A DNA stretch of 64,000 nucleotides, from contig OU015524.1 in the NCBI GenBank assembly GCA_907165065.1, positions 186,001-250,000 on the forward strand, given 5' to 3'. Positions within the stretch are counted from its first letter, which is position 1; every line of letters begins with the position of its first letter. The stretch is from Caprimulgus europaeus. Its lineage: Eukaryota; Chordata; Aves; Caprimulgiformes; Caprimulgidae. Position numbers and translations under genes: made by a program. The notes beneath the pieces are model-generated. The model saw only the letters and a list, made by a program, of their open reading frames with translations, was not told the DNA's origin and searched no databases. Shown one piece after another: positions 7,426 to 17,017 of this stretch.

Positions 7426-10024
7426 CTCACGCACGGGAAAGCGGCACACAGAGAAAAGGGTCAGCATTCATAGCCCTTGCAGGACACAGGCACCCTCCTT
7501 CCATTCCTCAACTCATCTGTTAAGTCTAAATATTGCAACACTTCATATTAAGTCTAACCAACAAGATTTTCAACACATTCCGAGCACAAAAGCAAACACT
7601 CCTGCTGGTGTTGGAAAGTGTCCACTCCCTTCCTTACAGCACTGCTGCAGGGAGACCGCCCTGTGAGGCTGCAGGACGAGGCTGGACCGTCGTCAGCATC
7701 TGCGCCGACAGATCCAGCACAACAGCGACAGCCCTTGCGCTGCTGCTGCGGCTGCACATCTTGCTCGCTTGGGAAATAAAATTGGACATGAAGTGTAAAA
7801 CTTTCTAGAAAGTAAAATCAAAAACAAATAATAAATCTCCGAAATTCACTGTATACTAAAAAGGTGTGGGTATGTTTATACACATCCAATGAAAATACTT
7901 ACACTATGACAGTATTTCCTTTGCCTTTGGCATTAATTTAACTTGCACAGCTGTGAACTGATACCATGAAGTTATGAGGGGTCCTTTTGGTTACATACTC
8001 AGGAGGGACATCTGGCCAGCTGCACTGCCCCAGAAATACGCTACTGAACTGCCAGGGAGACCTGCCACTGAAAGCCAGACAGAAATAAAGCACTTTGGAA
8101 AAAAAAAACCTGTAATATCTGGTTGCCTCTCTTTTTAAGCATTTAGAACAAATACCTAACTGCTCAGGTACACTTAATAAAGCCTGAAGACTGGTTGTTT
8201 AACTTAATATGAGAAAAAGTGTGAACGTGTCTGAGTGAGACCTACAAACAGCTACCAAGGGAGTGTGGAGTCTGCACCCTGGGTTCTGTTATCCCTGGAG
8301 GGAAACAGCCAGAGAAGGACAAAGGGACTGATAAACATATCACTGTGGGTAATTGCAAGTGCAATGGATGTTCTCCGGTTACCAATAGCTCCTCCTCACA
8401 GGGGCCTGAGGAAAACAAAAAGGAAAGAAAAAAAAGAAGTCTCCTCTGGGATGTGCAGTGGAGTGCTGAGGGGGGATGGGGGAGATCCTCTTGCTGGGGG
8501 CAGCTCATGGAGTGCTGTGCTCATCGGGAACTGATGGAACTTTGGATAAGCACGAAAAATGGCCAAAGCATGCAACTAGAAAGTATAATGCTATTTTACA
8601 GTCAGGCTTGTGTTGTAGGAAGGAAGGAAAATGAGATAAGATACCGTATGTGGATTTATTATCTGTGAAATAATTCCAGGATGTGGAAGAATTGTGGATT
8701 GATTCCTCATGTTCTGAGTATGGAAATGGATAATGGGAAAGCTATTGATTGAAACGATGATGGTTCCCCAGGGAGCACTGAAAGAGACAGAGGATGTGGA
8801 GGAGAAAAGGGTTCAGTTGTCAGTGGTGCTGTGGGCTTGGAATTGATAAATAGAGGGTGGGTAGTAATAAAAAAAAAAAAAATAAAAAGGAGAAAGAGCT
8901 GCTTTCCTTTGACCTCGCCTAGGAGGTCGACTTTAGAACTGGTGCTGGTATCTCAGTGAGGGGTTTGAGCACTACTCTATTTTAAAGGCTAATTTACTAA
9001 AAAAGCATAAAGCTTGGTTCATGAAAACAATGTCTGTTTCTTCTGAACATCTGAACCCTTATGGACAGTTTCTTCCCTCTCCCACTACAAAACTGTTTTC
9101 ACTTTCACAGTAAGCTCACAGAAACCCAAGATTATGCTTTCAGGAAGAGAAAACTGACAGAGGGAAGTAAGCTTTGCAGAGCTGTAACGTACTACAGAAC
9201 AGACCTTGGTGTTGGTATTTGTGTTAAAATACTTCATATTATAAAATAAAGATAGAAGAAGGAGAGTTGGCACATTCTTAACGTTAACTTTCAAGTCCAC
9301 ACTACACGGACCCGAGGAAAAACGCAGACACACGTCGCAGTCGCATCTCGTACTTGCAGACCACCACGGGTTCTTTCCACCTGTCTTGTCCTTCCACGGC
9401 AGAAGAAAGGGCAACCACGGTGAAATGGTGGCAGTTGGCATCCAGCTGTGAAAGGAAAGAACTTTTAGCATGAAACTGGGCAGGAATCTAAAGCTTCTTT
9501 TTTAGATAAGACTGAACCTGAGTGAAGGAAAAAGTATTTTCCATCATCTTGGGTACAGCTGTCGGCACAGGCCACCAGTGCTTTTGTATTTTTTTTAATC
9601 AACCAAGCCTTTTCTTTTTCTTTTTTTTTTTTTTGATTCATTGTCAGCTTTAGTTTCACCAGAACTCATTTTCCTCAATTCATGCAAAAGACACATATAC
9701 CTATCTACATATTTTTTCTCCACCCTAAGTACAGCCAAGATTTCCTCACCCCATATGTCCCAAGTTGAATATTTTGGTTAAAGAGTACAGCAACACATCT
9801 GTCCCCGTGAACTCCCTGCAAAAAAGGATTTATTTTTTCAAGGCTGTTTCTCTAAACAGCTAAAATCTTCTAAAAATGCACTTGTGCCACCAAATCTGCT
9901 TGGGGTCCCTCCCAGCTTTGCACTGAGAACAAAAGGAGAGGGCAGGCAGCAAAAGAGCTCTGCACTCCCCCACAGACAACATTCCTCTCAGGGAAAAAAA
10001 AAAAACCAGCCCCAAGCAAACTCA
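7426..10024. other. Unassigned DNA with one ORF-like strip and short A/T tracts
   Basis: 8345-8875 in one plus-strand frame is protein-like with only two stops (TGA at 8666-8668 and one near 8751). It contains charged and Trp/Cys-containing stretches and resembles a decayed coding region, possibly retroviral, but I cannot name it. 8101-8109, 8869-8881 and 9617-9633 hold A or T runs. 8908-8975 resembles 6476-6535. No complete gene is seen. Confidence 0.35.
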
Positions 10025-10123
10025 AACCTCCACACAAAAAAACCCCAAACAGAAACCAACCTCCACACAAAAAAGCCCAAAACAAACACAAATCTCCACT
10101 CAAAAAAAACCTCAAAACAAACA
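10025..10123. repeat. 33-bp A/C-rich tandem repeat, 3 units
   Basis: Units begin AACCTCCACAC at 10025, the same at 10058 and AATCTCCACTC at 10091, so the period is 33 bp. The plus strand has almost no G, and the period divisible by three keeps a short Thr/Lys/Asn-rich frame open. Likely a local minisatellite without function. Confidence 0.85.
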
Positions 10124-10324
10124 AGAACAAAAGAAAACCATTACCTTGTGCCTTTTCTCTCCAGATCTGTACAACTGGTGTCATTTTTATATAGTTTTAA
10201 TTACCATAAGTCAATTTTATTGACTCAGGCATTTGTTTCCCTCCTCTTGGAGGGAAAAAAAACCCCCATCCAAAATAGCTAAAACAGTATAGGATAATTC
10301 AGGTAATATTGGATACATTCTTGG

Positions 10325-10711
10325 ATGGTACTAAAAAAAAAAAGACTGCTATTAGAAACTGTTCCTAAACAAGCAGAAGGGGCACACCTTCAGAAAGACA
10401 TGCAGGAAAAAAGAAATAAAAATTTTCCTGTCACAGACCCAGGATGGGATCCCAACCAACCCCAACACCGGGGTCTTTTAACAAAATATCAGAAATTAAT
10501 GTTCCTGTTTGGTACAAGACATGCAATGCCAAAAGCCGTTCACTGGTCTAAATTCTATGAAATTAAACAAGGATCAAATGAATCCCTGTCTGCCTCGGTA
10601 GAGCAGCTAAAGGTCACTGCTAGAAAATATACTCATTTAAATCCTGAAAAGCCAAAGGAGCCTGTTCCATCGGCATCTATGTTTTTTGGAGCAATCGGCT
10701 CTGGGTATTAG
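10325..10711 (+). pseudogene. gag: ERV gag capsid fragment (open 128 codons)
   Basis: The frame reads V-T-D-P-G-W-D-P-N and then a K-Y-Q-K-L-M segment, H-W-S-K-F-Y-E-I-K-Q-G, and a V-E-Q-L-K-V-T-A-R-K-Y segment. This is the C-terminal half of a gammaretrovirus-like capsid including the major-homology-like region around Q-G-x-x-E. The start codon used is an internal Met in an A-rich tract, so the true N-terminus is missing. A TAG at 10709-10711 interrupts the protein before its natural end; the same protein continues in a shifted frame. Confidence 0.8.
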
Positions 10712-11021
10712 AAAGAAACTTCAAAATTAAAGGAAGCAGACTCCAGGGATTTGCAAAAATGTCAAAAATGGCATAAACGGTTTTTAACAACATGGAAAAA
10801 AGAAAAAGAAATGTGGCAATCCCGAAGGGAGAAAAAAAATGAAAAAAATCTGAGAGAGAAAAGATTAATTGCCACTTTAATAGAGGTTTCTGGAGGAGCT
10901 TGCAGAGGAAGGGGAGGGGAATGGGAAAATCTCTGTACATCCCCGTCTTGCAAAAAAAAAAAAAAAAAAAAAGGCAAACAATTTTTTTTTTTTTTAAAAA
11001 AGACATTGGAAAAAGGAATGT
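10712..11021 (+). pseudogene. gag: ERV gag capsid end and nucleocapsid, zinc knuckle split by A/T tracts
   Basis: After the stop the reading continues in another frame: a lysine/glutamate-rich helix (10751-10900), then an Arg/Gly-rich stretch. A Cys codon at 10949-10951 is followed by 21 A (10952-10972), GGCAAACA, 14 T (10982-10995) and 6 A. The second half of the zinc knuckle (H-W-K-K-E-C) follows at 11004-11021 in a different frame. The knuckle is therefore disrupted by a homopolymer insertion. Confidence 0.75.
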
Positions 11022-11061
11022 CCTCCAACTGGACACAGCACTTTGTGCCCTTAAAATCATA

Positions 11062-11217
11062 ACATCCATTGATGAAATGAAATTTTCAGTTGATACAGGA
11101 GCCGCCTATTTCAGACTTAATTCTTGCAAAGGAAATTTTGGTCAGGGAACTCCAAGTGTTGTTGGTGCTACAAGGAAGCAAAAGAATCGGCCCTTTCTGC
11201 AACCTGTAAAATTTTAG
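11062..11217 (+). pseudogene. pol: ERV protease N-terminal half
   Basis: The active-site loop F-S-V-D-T-G-A-A is intact, with D-T-G at 11092-11100. It is followed by an F-G-Q-G-T-P and V-V-G-A-T segment typical of gammaretrovirus-like protease. The frame stops at 11215-11217. The second half, including the C-terminal G-R-D box, is absent because of the large deletion, so it cannot be active despite the intact loop. Confidence 0.78.
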
Positions 11218-11264
11218 TTTGGGAAACAATGAGTGACCCATCGAGGAACCACTCACTGACCCAG

Positions 11265-11470
11265 AGCTGGAGTTGGACACGGACTGAAATAGTTTTGTTC
11301 ACGAGGGAAAGAAAACGGCTGGATACACGGCGGTACCTGGAGCTGAAGCATTGCCTGCAAGGAAATCAGCACAAAACCAGAATTAATTGCCCTCTAGAAA
11401 GCTCTTGAGATATCTCAAGGGAAGAAGGGAAATCCATGGACCGATTCTAAATATGCCTCTGGGGTGGTGC
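11265..11470 (+). pseudogene. pol: ERV RNase H fragment
   Basis: One frame gives E-L-D-T-D with the catalytic Asp, then after a TGA F-V-H-E-G-K-K-T-A-G-Y. A frameshift near 11370 brings in P-E-L-I-A-L (second acid), a TAG, and W-T-D-S-K-Y-A-S with the third acid at about 11436. This is the central part of gammaretrovirus-like RNase H. It is interrupted by two stops and one frameshift. Confidence 0.8.
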
Positions 11471-11935
11471 CTGATCATGGAGCAAACTGGACAAGCAGTG
11501 CTGGAACCTGAGAGAGCGGCACCAGTGCAGTGCAAGGGTCACCACTTTGGAAATACTACAGCCCAGGCAGGTGAGAAATTGGCAAACAAACCAGCTAAAG
11601 AGGGGGCAGAGAAGGGCTGTCCCTCACATCCTGGCTCTCATAACTCTCAAAGAGTTAAACTGACAGCTGAGGCACCAAATTATAGTACAGAAGATTATAG
11701 ATCTGGCAAACAGATTTTTCTAAATTACTGAGACGAAATGGCTCTCAGCACCTTGAAGTACTGGCTGATCCTTTCTCAAGGTGGCCAGAAGCCTTTCCCT
11801 ATCGCACCAACAAAACTAAAGAAATTATTGTTTATTGAAACAGATAATACCCTAGTTCAAGGTACCAAATAAAATGTCATCAGAGAGGAGCCTTCACCTA
11901 ATAGTAGTTTTACAACATATCACTGCTCTTCTAAA
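11471..11935 (+). pseudogene. pol: ERV integrase fragment
   Basis: 11471-11735 is degraded and spans the RNase H end and integrase zinc-binding part. At 11738-11840 the catalytic-core segment F-S-R-W-P-E-A-F-P-Y-R-T is clear. It is followed in shifted frames by an I-P-R-F-like segment and K-M-S-S-E-R-S-L-H, matching the core up to the second catalytic region. Retroviral similarity fades at about 11935. Confidence 0.75.
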
Positions 11936-12159
11936 AATAAAATAAAACCCAGATACCTCTTGTAGACCACAGTCCATCGGAAAAGAAAAAAAAAAACAAC
12001 AAACAACCCCCAAAACCCCAACCCAACAGGGAAAACACTTAAACAGGACATGCCAGAAAATTGCACAGGTAAAATCTTTAGAAACTTCAGACAAAATTTG
12101 AGTTCATAAGTTCTATCACTAACTAGCACTGCATTCATCTCCTTAATAACCTTTTTGGC
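11936..12159. other. Short AT-rich spacer between ERV and second CpG-rich block
   Basis: An A-rich tract lies at 11985-12010. I see no gene, LTR end or repeat in it. Confidence 0.4.
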
Positions 12160-13115
12160 AATTATTTTAATGGGTTACCGGAGGCGAGAAGGAGCGCGGC
12201 AGGAGCAGGGGGGTCCCGAGGGGGCAGAGAGCCGAGCAGAGCGCGGGCGGGCGGAGGGAGAAGGGACGCCCCGGGGCAGAGCGCGCCGATGCACATGGAG
12301 GAGCACGGCAGCAGCTACACAGCGGCTCCGCCGCCGCACTCGCCTTACCTGCGGATCGCAGCCTCCATCGCGCCGGGAACCGCCGGGTTCCGCCCCGCTC
12401 TGCTCTGCACCGCGCGGCACGGACGGCAGAGAGCGGGAACCAGAAGAGAAGCAGAAACTGCCGGTGCCGGGACCAAAGAAAAAGTCGTGTCCCCGCCCCA
12501 GCCCCGCCCCGCCGATCCCGGGCGGCGGTTACCCAGGGGCAGCACCGGCGCTGCAGTTCCGCGTTTCGCGGACCCAGAGCCCCCGGGGCGGCAGCGGCGT
12601 TTCCTGACCGGGAGGCAGCAGCGACCAGGGCATCACTACTCTGCAGGCACAGCACAATCGCGGTGCCGGTACCGGCGTACGGCGGGATGGAGCTCGGGGG
12701 CGGCACCGAGGATGCGCGGCAATGGAGCTGCAGTACCGAAATTTGGTCACCAGCTGGCAGTAGCGAGCGCTGCAGCGCGTGCATATGCTGCGAACGACCT
12801 GCAGTACGCAATTGTGTCCGCCAGACGGCAGCGCTGAGCCCGACGAGCCCGTCCTACTGAGCAGCGCGTGGCCGCCGGGCTGCAGTGCCTCCGTTTGGAC
12901 ACGAGATGGCGGCAGCAGCACACAGACGCCGCCCTTTGCCTCTCCCCGCTCCCGCGGGCTGCTCCTGCCCCTTCCCCAAATCCCGTCCCCCGGGAGGAGA
13001 AGCAGCAGCACCGCCCCTCCGAGCAGCGCTCGGGGGTTTGTTCTGCCCCGGAGCAAACCCCGGGGCTTGCTGTATGGCTGCGTGTGGCAGCGGGGCTGCA
13101 ACAGTGGCAGCAGTG
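12160..13115. promoter_or_regulatory. CpG-rich, promoter-like block with GC boxes
   Basis: This is the most CpG-dense stretch in the window. 12491-12513 holds consecutive GC boxes (CCCCGCCCC type, SP1/KLF). 12904-12913 has an ATGGCGGC core of YY1 type (GAGATGGCGGCAG), where an ATG opens a plus-strand frame to 13205. 12585-12772 matches 5025-5213 of the first block. On the minus strand a candidate first exon reads out of the GC boxes (next entry). Both directions have possible 5' ends, so it could be a bidirectional promoter. This is inferred from composition and motifs only. Confidence 0.6.
12349..12470 (-). other. Candidate first exon (short coding start M-E-A-A-I-R, then splice donor)
   Basis: On the minus strand, just downstream of the GC boxes, an ATG at 12368-12366 in good context (GGCGCGATGG) starts six codons plus two bases and ends at a consensus donor, CCGCAG/GTAAGG, with the last exon base at 12349. 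The intron would be phase 2 and run leftward. GC-box promoter, short 5' UTR, ATG and strong donor in the right order look like a real first exon. The protein is not recognised, and no partner exon could be identified leftward with confidence; the ERV remnant lies in that direction. Confidence 0.35.
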
Positions 13116-14500
13116 ACGCCCGGGAGAAAGATTTCGAAAAGAAATGAGAGATTTCAAAAGAGGGATCTCAACAAAAAAATAGGATTTCTTTTCAAAAGGA
13201 AATGAAGCAGCAGGCAGGAGAGAAGACACTGAAAGCCGCTCTGTGTGTATGTTCAGAAGGAGACAGCACATCCGAGTGGAGCAGATGCCAGTGGCCCATC
13301 TGCAGACGAGCGATACGCCCGTGATCCCCGGGCTCTGCTCTGGGATTTGCCCCTTTCCTCCCCTCTGTGCTACCGGCCATCTGCTCTCCCACTCCTGCAG
13401 ATGCTCACGAGGCTTCCTGGGCCAGGCTTGGCACTGAGAGACACTGCACACTGGGACTGACTGCCCTGCCCTCCAGCCTGCAAAGCACTGGGACATGGAA
13501 CAGGGACAGCTCCCAGGCACTTTGGGGCTGAGACTCCTCTTGTTTGGGGGGATCTCCCCATCACCCCTCTCTTGCCCCATGTACCTGCTCCTTCTCACCA
13601 AAGTATAAAAATACCAGCATCAGTTTTCTTAGTATTTATTTTTGGGATTTTTTAAATTTTTTTTTTTTTTTTTTTACTTTTTATAAAATGCTTTTGGCAA
13701 ACCCCAGTGTGTGCCCCATGGAACTGCTGTTTAATGGTTCAACGACCTCTTGCTGGTGCTGTTCTTTATCTGGTCACCTTCATTGTCACAGATTAAGGAC
13801 TCACCCAGCATCAGCCGCCTGTCCCTACCAACCAAGCCCCTGCGGCTGCGTCTGGAGCCGTGAGCAGGGATCACTGAATGCGAGGCCCTGCCCTGCTCTC
13901 GGGACCAGTGACACAGATGATTTGAAGGTACCCCTGGTGCCCAGCTTCCACCGTTAAGAAAGGGAAGACACACACAGAGGAAATTTTAACTATGGCTTTT
14001 AGATCAAATGATTCTGTTATGTAAAGGTAGAACTGGTTGTGTTTTCTTTCCTGTTTCTTGACTCATTCAAATAAACAAAAGAGCTCAGTGAGTTTTTGCG
14101 AGCACCTGCAATAATATTTGTCACCAAGTGAGGTGTTTACTCCAGGGGTCTATCTTTGGCAACTGCAATAATTAATTCAGTAACATTAGTAATATGTTTG
14201 TAAAGACCTTCTTTCCTGCACACTTTTTGAGAAAAAAAATTATCTTAATCACCAGAATTAACTCCTCATCTCTAGACATCTGTACATACACCCAGCAGGG
14301 ACACAGGCACGGCCCCACAGCAGCCCCCCCAGATCCCAGCTCTCCCAGTAGCTCCCCAGCCCCCCTCATGCAGTATTCTCGCCCCCAAATCTCCCCTGGC
14401 CTCCCCCCACATCCCCACCTGACGTCAAGGAATTCCCATCCACACCCCAATTTTGTGCCCTCTTCCCCCTAAAACCTATTCCCCCCTCCCAGGATCCCCC
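13116..14500. other. Unassigned DNA, C-rich in places
   Basis: The stretch includes a 19-base T run (13657-13675) and a strongly C-rich, G-poor plus strand at 14290-14500. Open frames here lack motif support. No repeat family is recognised. Confidence 0.4.
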
Positions 14501-15175
14501 CAGAGATGGAGTATTCTGGGGAAAAAATTAAGGGGTTAAATGAAAAAAAGTATTACTTGTTTTGTTGGTTTGGTTTTTTTTTTAAAGAAAAGTGAAGTTT
14601 GCAGTGGTTTTTGAATGGGAAACAAGGGGTTTTAAGGGAAAAATAGGAGTTTTCCAAGGAAAAAAGTACATTAGTAAAAATCAGGGTTTCCTGAGGAAAA
14701 TAACTGTTATGTGGTGTGGGGTTTCATTTTATTTTTTTTTTTTCAGAAAGAAAATGTATTCTGAGGAGGAAAGCATTTTATTTTAATAAAAGTGATGTTT
14801 TCCAAGTTTGTGGGGGTTTTTTCATAATAAAAACAACATCTTGACGTCAAAGCAGTAAGCTTTGAGAACAAACAACCGTTCTCTGGGAAAAAGACCAGGT
14901 TCTTTAGAGCGATAAAGCAGAGATTTATTAAAGGAGAGAAAAATAGACCCAGAGATGTTCCGAGGGGAAATTAAGAATTTTTGAGTGTAATCGCCGTGGT
15001 TTTATGAGGAGTGGAGTTGGGGGAAGGGTGAATTTTTGAGGGGAAAAACAAGTTTTGAGAGAAAACAGGGATGCTTTCTGCAGGGAGAAACCACCCTGGG
15101 GCGAGGGGGAGTGAGAAATACTTCATTTTTTGAGGAGGAGAAGCCAGGTAAGTCAAGGAAAGTAACAAATTTTTA
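14501..15175. repeat. Degenerate G/A/T-rich repetitive tract
   Basis: Short blocks such as AATTTTTGAGGGGAAAAA, GTTTTCCAAGGAAAA and GGTTTCCTGAGGAAAA recur at irregular spacing of roughly 25-40 bp. The plus strand has few C. It looks like an old decayed tandem repeat, but I cannot fix a period. Confidence 0.35.
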
Positions 15176-15244
15176 TCTGCTAATGCTGCGCAGCTGAGAG
15201 GAAGCCTCAGTGCGTCCCTCGAGCAATGGGAGGTAGCGTTTAGG

Positions 15245-16018
15245 GTCCCTGCAATGTCCCACGATCCCCTGCATCATCCTACAGACTCTAGCTACTGCCC
15301 ACGGCATCTGGCTTTGCCCTGCAGCTACATGCCACACCTTATGACCTCGTATCATTTCCCTATGGCCTTGTGCAAGGCCCCTCAATCTTTGGCAACCCCC
15401 TGCGACCCCTTATCACTGCCTACGGCTTCGTGCAACATCCTACAGCCTCATGCAAAGCACCCGACATCGTCCCACAGTCTCATACAGTGTTTCCCAGACT
15501 CTGACAACGCCCCATAGCATCTGGCAACCCTCCACAGCTTTGTGCAACATCCTATGGCCTCAAACAATGTCCCAATGACCTCGTGCAACGTCCCACAGAT
15601 GCTGGCAATGCCACACAGTCCTGTACAGTGTCCCACAGTCCTGTACCATGCCCTACAACTTCATGCAACATCCTACGACCTCATGCAATGCTACACAGCC
15701 TCTGGAAACTCCCCCACGGTCCCATACAATGTCTCACAGTCCCTGGCAACACCCTTTGGCATCTGACAACACCCAACAGCCTCTTGTCACATCCTATGGC
15801 CTCGTGCAATGCCCATACAAACCTGTACAACATCCCACAGACTCTGGCAATACCCCACAGCTTTTCCAAACACCCTACAACCTTGTCCAATAATCCAGCG
15901 CCCTCATGCAACTCTTCACAGGCTCTGGCAACGTCTCACTGTCCCATACAATGTCCCACACACTATGGCAGTGCCACACAGCATCTGGCAACATCACACA
16001 GCTTTGTGCCACTCCCTG
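15245..16018. repeat. 20-bp degenerate minisatellite, nearly 40 units
   Basis: Units of 20 bp (rarely 21) follow one another without spacers, with the pattern TCCCACAGnCTCnTGCAACA and many substitutions but few indels. Examples are TCCCACAGACTCTGGCAATA near 15832 and TCCCACAGTCCTGTACCATG near 15629. All three plus-strand frames lack stops over long stretches because the unit has none, giving apparent frames of 70-180 codons with a Cys/Met/Pro/Thr-rich cycle. Low CpG and high C on the plus strand. It is not CRISPR-like: there are no unique spacers. Confidence 0.92.
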
Positions 16019-17017
16019 TGTGGACAAGGCTGAAAGGCAGAAGGTGGCTCTGGAACACTGTGAAACTCAAGATGTCCCAGCAATGTCCAGATGTCCTCAG
16101 GGCACCAAATAGAGGCATCTGACATGGCAGAGGGGAAGGCCAGAGAGCTCTGGGGCACAGAGAAAGCCTGAGGAAGGAATTGTCTCTGAAGAAGAAAGAT
16201 ATAAAGCAAAGTGCAGAACTAAAGGACTCACCACAGCACCTGGAAGCCAGCAGAAGACCTTCACTGCTCCAAAGCTTCTCTCTCTGCCTCTTCCTCCTGG
16301 CATCATGTGCTGGTGATGGGCTGTGTCAGGGATGGATCCTTCCTTGCTGCAGAGACCGGCTATTCCTGGCTGGAGACAGCTGCCTGTGGAAGCCCCTTCC
16401 TTTCCCTCCTCAGCAAGAAAAGACCTGTTCAGGCAGCCCCAAGACCGCCTCACAAGTCCCACCTGGAACTGCCCCAGCCCATCCCCGCTCCAGCCTTTGT
16501 AAACTCTTGGCTCAGACCCATCTTCACCTCACGAGTCCCACCTGGGGCTGCCCCAACCCTCTGCAGGAGCCCATCAGGAATAAGGAACCATCAACCCAGC
16601 CTCACAGCAGCCCAAAGGCAGCAGGACCAAAGGAAAAAGAGAGAAGAGGAAAGCAGAAGGATAGACAGAGGGACACAGAGAAGAGGTGTGGGACAAGGAC
16701 ACAGAAAATGACATGTTGAAAATGAGAGGTGGGCAAGGAGCCAGGACAGTGGTGTAGAGAAAGGAGAGGAGAGATGGAGCAAAATAAAAAAAGCTTCTTC
16801 CCAAGCTCAATTACTTTCCTCCCAATTTCTCTGCTCACCAGTAGCATTTCCTCTCACCAAGTGCTGAATGCCCATAGAGCCCAGCACGGCACTGAAACTG
16901 CAAACAAATGCTGCTTGCTCAAAGGCAAAAGGAGCCAGGTTTGAAAGTTCTTGCTGGATCTTTTCTCCACCTGCCAATACATTCATAGCCCCATACAACT
17001 TGGGCCTCGGTACCTTG
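16019..17017. other. Unassigned DNA with a 79-bp duplication and a purine-rich segment
   Basis: CCTCACAAGTCCCACCTGG at 16448 recurs as CCTCACGAGTCCCACCTGG at 16527, a tandem duplication with 79-bp period. 16619-16795 is purine-rich and has blocks in common with the 84-bp array at 6560-7325 (GGGACAAGGA, GGCAAGGAGCCAGGACAG, GAGAGATGGAG), so it may be a diverged copy. No gene is seen. Confidence 0.4.

Larger units (their letters stand above)
10325..11935 (+). mobile_element. Second ERV-1 remnant, plus strand, with most of pol deleted
   Basis: The order on the plus strand is gag capsid, nucleocapsid, protease, RNase H, integrase core. There is only about 50 bp between the protease end and RNase H, so essentially all of reverse transcriptase is gone. 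Its protease and gag differ clearly from those of the minus-strand element at 1-2955, so it is a separate lineage rather than an inverted duplicate. No LTR, matrix or env could be recognised with confidence; the unassigned strip at 8345-8875 might belong to it. It is a broken copy throughout. Confidence 0.85.

Noticed and set aside
6833..7426. 197-codon minus-strand frame rich in Ser, Leu, Phe and Pro
   Set aside because: It is the complement of the purine-rich 84-bp array, with an in-frame period of 28 codons; an artefact of the repeat.
1..11935. The two ERV fragments as arms of one inverted duplication
   Set aside because: Their protease and RNase H sequences differ throughout, so they are separate ERV-1 lineages that happen to lie in opposite orientation.
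12167..12811. 214-codon minus-strand frame as one protein
   Set aside because: Compositionally biased translation of a CpG-rich block crossing a likely splice donor at 12349; only the short exon-like part is kept as a candidate.
15245..16018. CRISPR-like array
   Set aside because: Units abut without unique spacers and the DNA is vertebrate; it is a minisatellite.
15583..16122. 179-codon plus-strand frame with Cys/Met/Thr-rich repeats
   Set aside because: Produced by the 20-bp minisatellite, which is open in all plus-strand frames over long stretches; no single frame is preferred.
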